From: Candidatus Babelota bacterium
Lineage (GTDB): Bacteria; Dependentiae; Babeliae; Babeliales; JABCYS01
Direction: 5' to 3'
Assembly (NCBI GenBank): GCA_013290085.1
Contig: JABCYS010000050.1
Location: 1-6,777 of the forward strand
Length of the DNA stretch: 6,777 nt
Position 1 is the stretch's first letter; every line of letters begins with the position of its first letter. The notes beneath the pieces are model-generated. The model saw only the letters and a program-made list of their open reading frames with translations. It made no database searches and was not told the origin of the DNA. Shown here one piece after another: positions 4,330-6,777 of the stretch. A program made the position numbers and the translations under genes.

Positions 4330-6233
4330 ATCTTCCTTTTAAACTTTTTTTCAATTTCATGCGTAGTGATCAGCCAACCAGTTGGCCGTCCATGGGGACA
4401 GCTAAAACGGTTGGCAGTTTTTTGTAAATTATGTAACAACTCTTCCATGGCCTGCAGCGTTAAAACATCGCCCGCCTTTACCGCTGCCTTACAGGCCATT
4501 TGCGCATGGAGTTTTTCTGTAAGCAGTTTTCTTAATTCAGCAGATTCCATGCCGCGAGCCTCATTAATCCAACCAATAACAGTGTGCAGAAGTTCGTCCA
4601 GAGGAATGTCTTTAATAAGAATTGGCGTTGCATGGATTTTAACCTGCTGCTCACCAAAAAGTTCTATGCCGATTCCCTGTTCTGCAATAAAAGAAAGGTA
4701 AGGGGTGAGCGTTGCAATATCATCCTTGTTTAACGTGATAATGATGGGGAACAGGAGCTGCGTTGCGGCCACCGTGTGAAACCGTTGCCGAAACTGTTCG
4801 TATAAAATACGCTCATGAGCGGCATGCTGGTCCACCAAATAAAGTCCTTCAGGGTGCTCAAGTGCTATGTAGGTTTTATGCAGTTGTCCAACAATGGTGT
4901 ATTGTTCAGCTTCCAAAGAGGAAGTTTCCTTGGGCAGCAAGGTTGTCTGTGACGATAGTGAGGTAAAAAAATTTTCTTTAACTTCTTTTTTTTCGAGCGG
5001 CGGATTGTGGGGTGGTGGTTGGGTAAAAGAAAGAGCGATCTCTTGTCTGGTACGCTCAGCGTGTCGAGGCTGTTTCGATTGCATGAACGATGAACTACCA
5101 CGGGACGTTGAATACGGAGCTGGTGTTGGATTCATGGAGGGCGGTTGATGCATACCATGAGCGGTGTTACCCGGCTCATGAAACACCGGCGCATCAAAAT
5201 CGAAAGTAGTGGTTGAATGTTCTGGGCGATTTATTTTTTGGGTTACGTTATTTTCCAAAGTTTTTTTAACCGCCTCTTGCATAAGCAGTTCAACCATGCG
5301 CGGGTGGAGAAATTGTGCTTCCTCCTTGCGTGGATGAATATTGATATCCACTTCCTGCGGAGGAACGGTTATAAAAATAAAAGCGGCTGGATAGCGAGCG
5401 GGTGGCAACACATTCATATACCCCTTGACCAAGGCACGGGAAAGATGTTGGTTTTTTATCCAGCGTTTGTTAACAAAGAAAAACATTTGGTTACGGTCAT
5501 ACCGCACGTAGTGATGATGAGAAACAGCGCCGCTGATAGCAATACCATTTTTCTCAGCAGACAACGGAAGCATGGCGGTTGAAAACGTATGATCCCATAG
5601 CTGGGCAATACGTGAAGAAAGATCAGTGGTGGCCGGACAGTTATGAATAAGCTGATCATTATGAAATAATTTAAAACTTACTGACCAGTAATCTAAACAA
5701 AATGCCTGGAACAACAGAACAATTTGCCGCCACTCCGTATCATTCGTTTTTAAAAACTTCTTACGCGCCGGCACATTAAAAAAAAGATTTTCTATGCTGA
5801 TATCAGTGCCAGGATTACTCGAAACGAACGTTTCCGGTTCCATCCTGCTCGAGCCAATCCTAATCTTAATTCCTTCTTCTGCGGTCGGCTCTTTAGTTAT
5901 AAGGGTAACTTCGCTGACCGCGGCGATACTTGAAAGTGCTTCGCCGCGAAAACCAAAGGTGCTGATGGACTGAAGGTCATCGACCGAGCGTATTTTGCTG
6001 GTAGCATGATGGCCAAAGCACAATTTTGCATCTTCAGCATCCATGCCATGGCCATTATCAACAATGCGAATAAGTTTTTTCCCCGCTTCTTCAATATACA
6101 GAGTTATCTGAGTTGCTTGAGCATCAAGCGCATTCTCAACTAACTCCTTAACAACATTTGCCGGACGGTCGACCACTTCGCCAGCGGCGATTTTATGAGC
6201 TTCATGGGGCGGGAGTTGGTGTATGCGAGGCAT
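4326..6233 (-). CDS. mutL: DNA mismatch repair protein MutL (endonuclease type)
   Basis: MutL couples mismatch recognition by MutS to strand removal. The N-terminal GHKL ATPase is complete: KELVENALDA with Glu30 and Asn34, DNGHGM at 59-64, HATSK at 76-80, TFGFRGEAL at 92-100, and NVPARKKFL at 153-161. VDINIHPRK at 295-303 carries the Lys equivalent to the conserved ATPase lysine. A Pro/Ser/Thr-rich linker spans about 330-440. The C-terminal domain has the metal-binding endonuclease motif DQHAAHERILYE (468-479, pattern DQHA-x2-E-x4-E), ACKAAVKAGD (580-589), CPHGRP (612-617) and a final FKR. These mark a nicking MutL as in Bacillus and most bacteria, unlike the E. coli protein. At 635 residues, the length is normal. 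QLLFP (492-496) lies where the sliding-clamp contact is found in Bacillus. ATG 6233 was preferred to the TTG at 6239, which overlaps the pilN stop. The start is two bases after pilN, suggesting translational coupling. mutS is not in the window. Confidence 0.97.
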   Translation of the reverse strand: MPRIHQLPPHEAHKIAAGEVVDRPANVVKELVENALDAQATQITLYIEEAGKKLIRIVDNGHGMDAEDAKLCFGHHATSKIRSVDDLQSISTFGFRGEALSSIAAVSEVTLITKEPTAEEGIKIRIGSSRMEPETFVSSNPGTDISIENLFFNVPARKKFLKTNDTEWRQIVLLFQAFCLDYWSVSFKLFHNDQLIHNCPATTDLSSRIAQLWDHTFSTAMLPLSAEKNGIAISGAVSHHHYVRYDRNQMFFFVNKRWIKNQHLSRALVKGYMNVLPPARYPAAFIFITVPPQEVDINIHPRKEEAQFLHPRMVELLMQEAVKKTLENNVTQKINRPEHSTTTFDFDAPVFHEPGNTAHGMHQPPSMNPTPAPYSTSRGSSSFMQSKQPRHAERTRQEIALSFTQPPPHNPPLEKKEVKENFFTSLSSQTTLLPKETSSLEAEQYTIVGQLHKTYIALEHPEGLYLVDQHAAHERILYEQFRQRFHTVAATQLLFPIIITLNKDDIATLTPYLSFIAEQGIGIELFGEQQVKIHATPILIKDIPLDELLHTVIGWINEARGMESAELRKLLTEKLHAQMACKAAVKAGDVLTLQAMEELLHNLQKTANRFSCPHGRPTGWLITTHEIEKKFKRKI

Positions 6234-6235
6234 GA

Positions 6236-6777
6236 TCAATCTTCAAAGTTGATGTCATTGTTGAACTTCCACTCACCTTCAAATTTAAATTGGAGTAACG
6301 GTTTTCCTTGCGGAGACTTTTCCTCACACGGTGTTACGTAGGCCAATTTCATGCCGGTCATCAGCTGATTATTGTTGAGCTGCTGTAAAAAAGTGGTTAC
6401 TGCTTGAGCATGAAGGGCAACGCCTTCAATAATAATATTTTTTCCCGGTTCGCCTTGTATGGATGAAAGGCGGATGGTTGGTGGGGTGATGGTGGCAAGG
6501 GTAGCAAGCAAGCCGTGGGATAATTCAACATGATGGTTGAATGAGCGAAGGGTGTTGAGCTGTTCTTCCAAAACAACCTTATTTTTCTGGAGTTCTTTTT
6601 TTTGAGCAACATATTCGTCAAAAAGAGAAGCATTCTTTTTAAGTTCACTCAGGCTTTCAACAAGGGAGTGTGCCTGCCTCATGCGAAAGAGAAGAAAATA
6701 CGTGAGGATGACGAGTGCGGTAACAATGATTAAAAGTGAGCCGTAAAACCAAAAAATAAGACGACGTTGTTTTTTTG
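6236..6777 (-). CDS. pilN: Type IV pilus assembly protein PilN (5' end missing)
   Basis: PilN is a bitopic inner-membrane protein of the PilM-PilN-PilO-PilP alignment complex of type IV pili (fimbrial assembly PF05137 family). The frame stays open to the right edge, past the Met at 6682: the codons beyond it read KKQRRLIFWFYGSLLIIV and then TALVILTYFLLFR, a basic anchor followed by a membrane helix. The true start is therefore outside the window. About 179 residues are visible, and the family usually has about 180-220, so only a short cytosolic N-terminus (normally with the INLLP motif that binds PilM) is lost. After the helix comes a coiled coil (LSELKKN...LEEQLNTLRSF). A ferredoxin-like domain follows, with the typical ITPPTIRLSSIQGE...IIIEGVALHAQAVTTFLQQL and a final FEGEWKF strand. 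The next gene on the strand is mutL rather than the usual pilO. A GspL-like relative is possible, but the order of elements favours PilN. Confidence 0.85.
   Translation of the reverse strand, partial: KKQRRLIFWFYGSLLIIVTALVILTYFLLFRMRQAHSLVESLSELKKNASLFDEYVAQKKELQKNKVVLEEQLNTLRSFNHHVELSHGLLATLATITPPTIRLSSIQGEPGKNIIIEGVALHAQAVTTFLQQLNNNQLMTGMKLAYVTPCEEKSPQGKPLLQFKFEGEWKFNNDINFED

Noticed and set aside
4763..5582. Several open frames antisense to or out of frame with mutL, including three plus-strand frames of 67-121 codons
   Set aside because: They all lie inside the clearly coding MutL frame, lack ribosome binding sites and show low-complexity translations typical of shadow frames.
1..6777. 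Search for CRISPR arrays, tRNA or rRNA genes, insertion sequences, integrases, toxin-antitoxin pairs or known defence genes
   Set aside because: No direct-repeat/spacer pattern, cloverleaf, transposase motif or terminal inverted repeats were seen. The small proteins here do not resemble toxin or antitoxin families.

Overview
The window is a moderately AT-rich bacterial chromosome segment. It holds two genes cut by its edges and six complete ones, packed tightly with conventional bacterial signals (Shine-Dalgarno sites, sigma70-like promoters, one very clear hairpin terminator). It carries a type IV pilus gene (pilN), an endonuclease-type MutL, a DrrB-like ABC-2 permease, a secreted ankyrin-repeat protein and unfamiliar Gly/Trp-rich envelope proteins. 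Together these suggest a Gram-negative-type bacterium, possibly host-associated. Candidatus Dependentiae (TM6/Babeliae) or a similar ankyrin-rich lineage would fit, but this is inference from gene style. There is no rRNA or marker phylogeny here to prove it.

Left part (1-1100): the 3' end of an ABC-2 exporter permease runs rightward and meets, tail to tail, a small conserved hypothetical cytosolic protein on the minus strand. An almost perfectly symmetrical hairpin with A and T tracts lies between them and can stop transcription from both sides.

Middle (1100-3110): a secreted ankyrin-repeat protein on the minus strand and a polytopic membrane protein on the plus strand diverge from a 192-base intergenic region. 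That region contains a perfect palindrome that includes a TATAAT box on each strand.

Right-centre (3110-4329): two neighbouring plus-strand genes form a likely operon. The first product is secreted, with a Gly/His/Arg/Trp-rich stretch, an aromatic patch and a C-terminal coiled coil. The second is membrane-anchored, with an aromatic Trp/Gly/Tyr patch and a C-terminal coiled coil. They look like diverged partners and are the least explained part of the window.

Right (4326-6777): mutL and the 3' portion of pilN lie on the minus strand, separated by two bases, and are probably translationally coupled. The mutL stop codon overlaps the stop codon of the second Trp-rich gene (bases CTAA), and no terminator is visible between the converging transcripts. 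No CRISPR array, tRNA, rRNA, insertion sequence or integrase is visible. No recognisable known defence or biosynthetic system is present; the Gly/Trp-rich pair is the best candidate for something undescribed.
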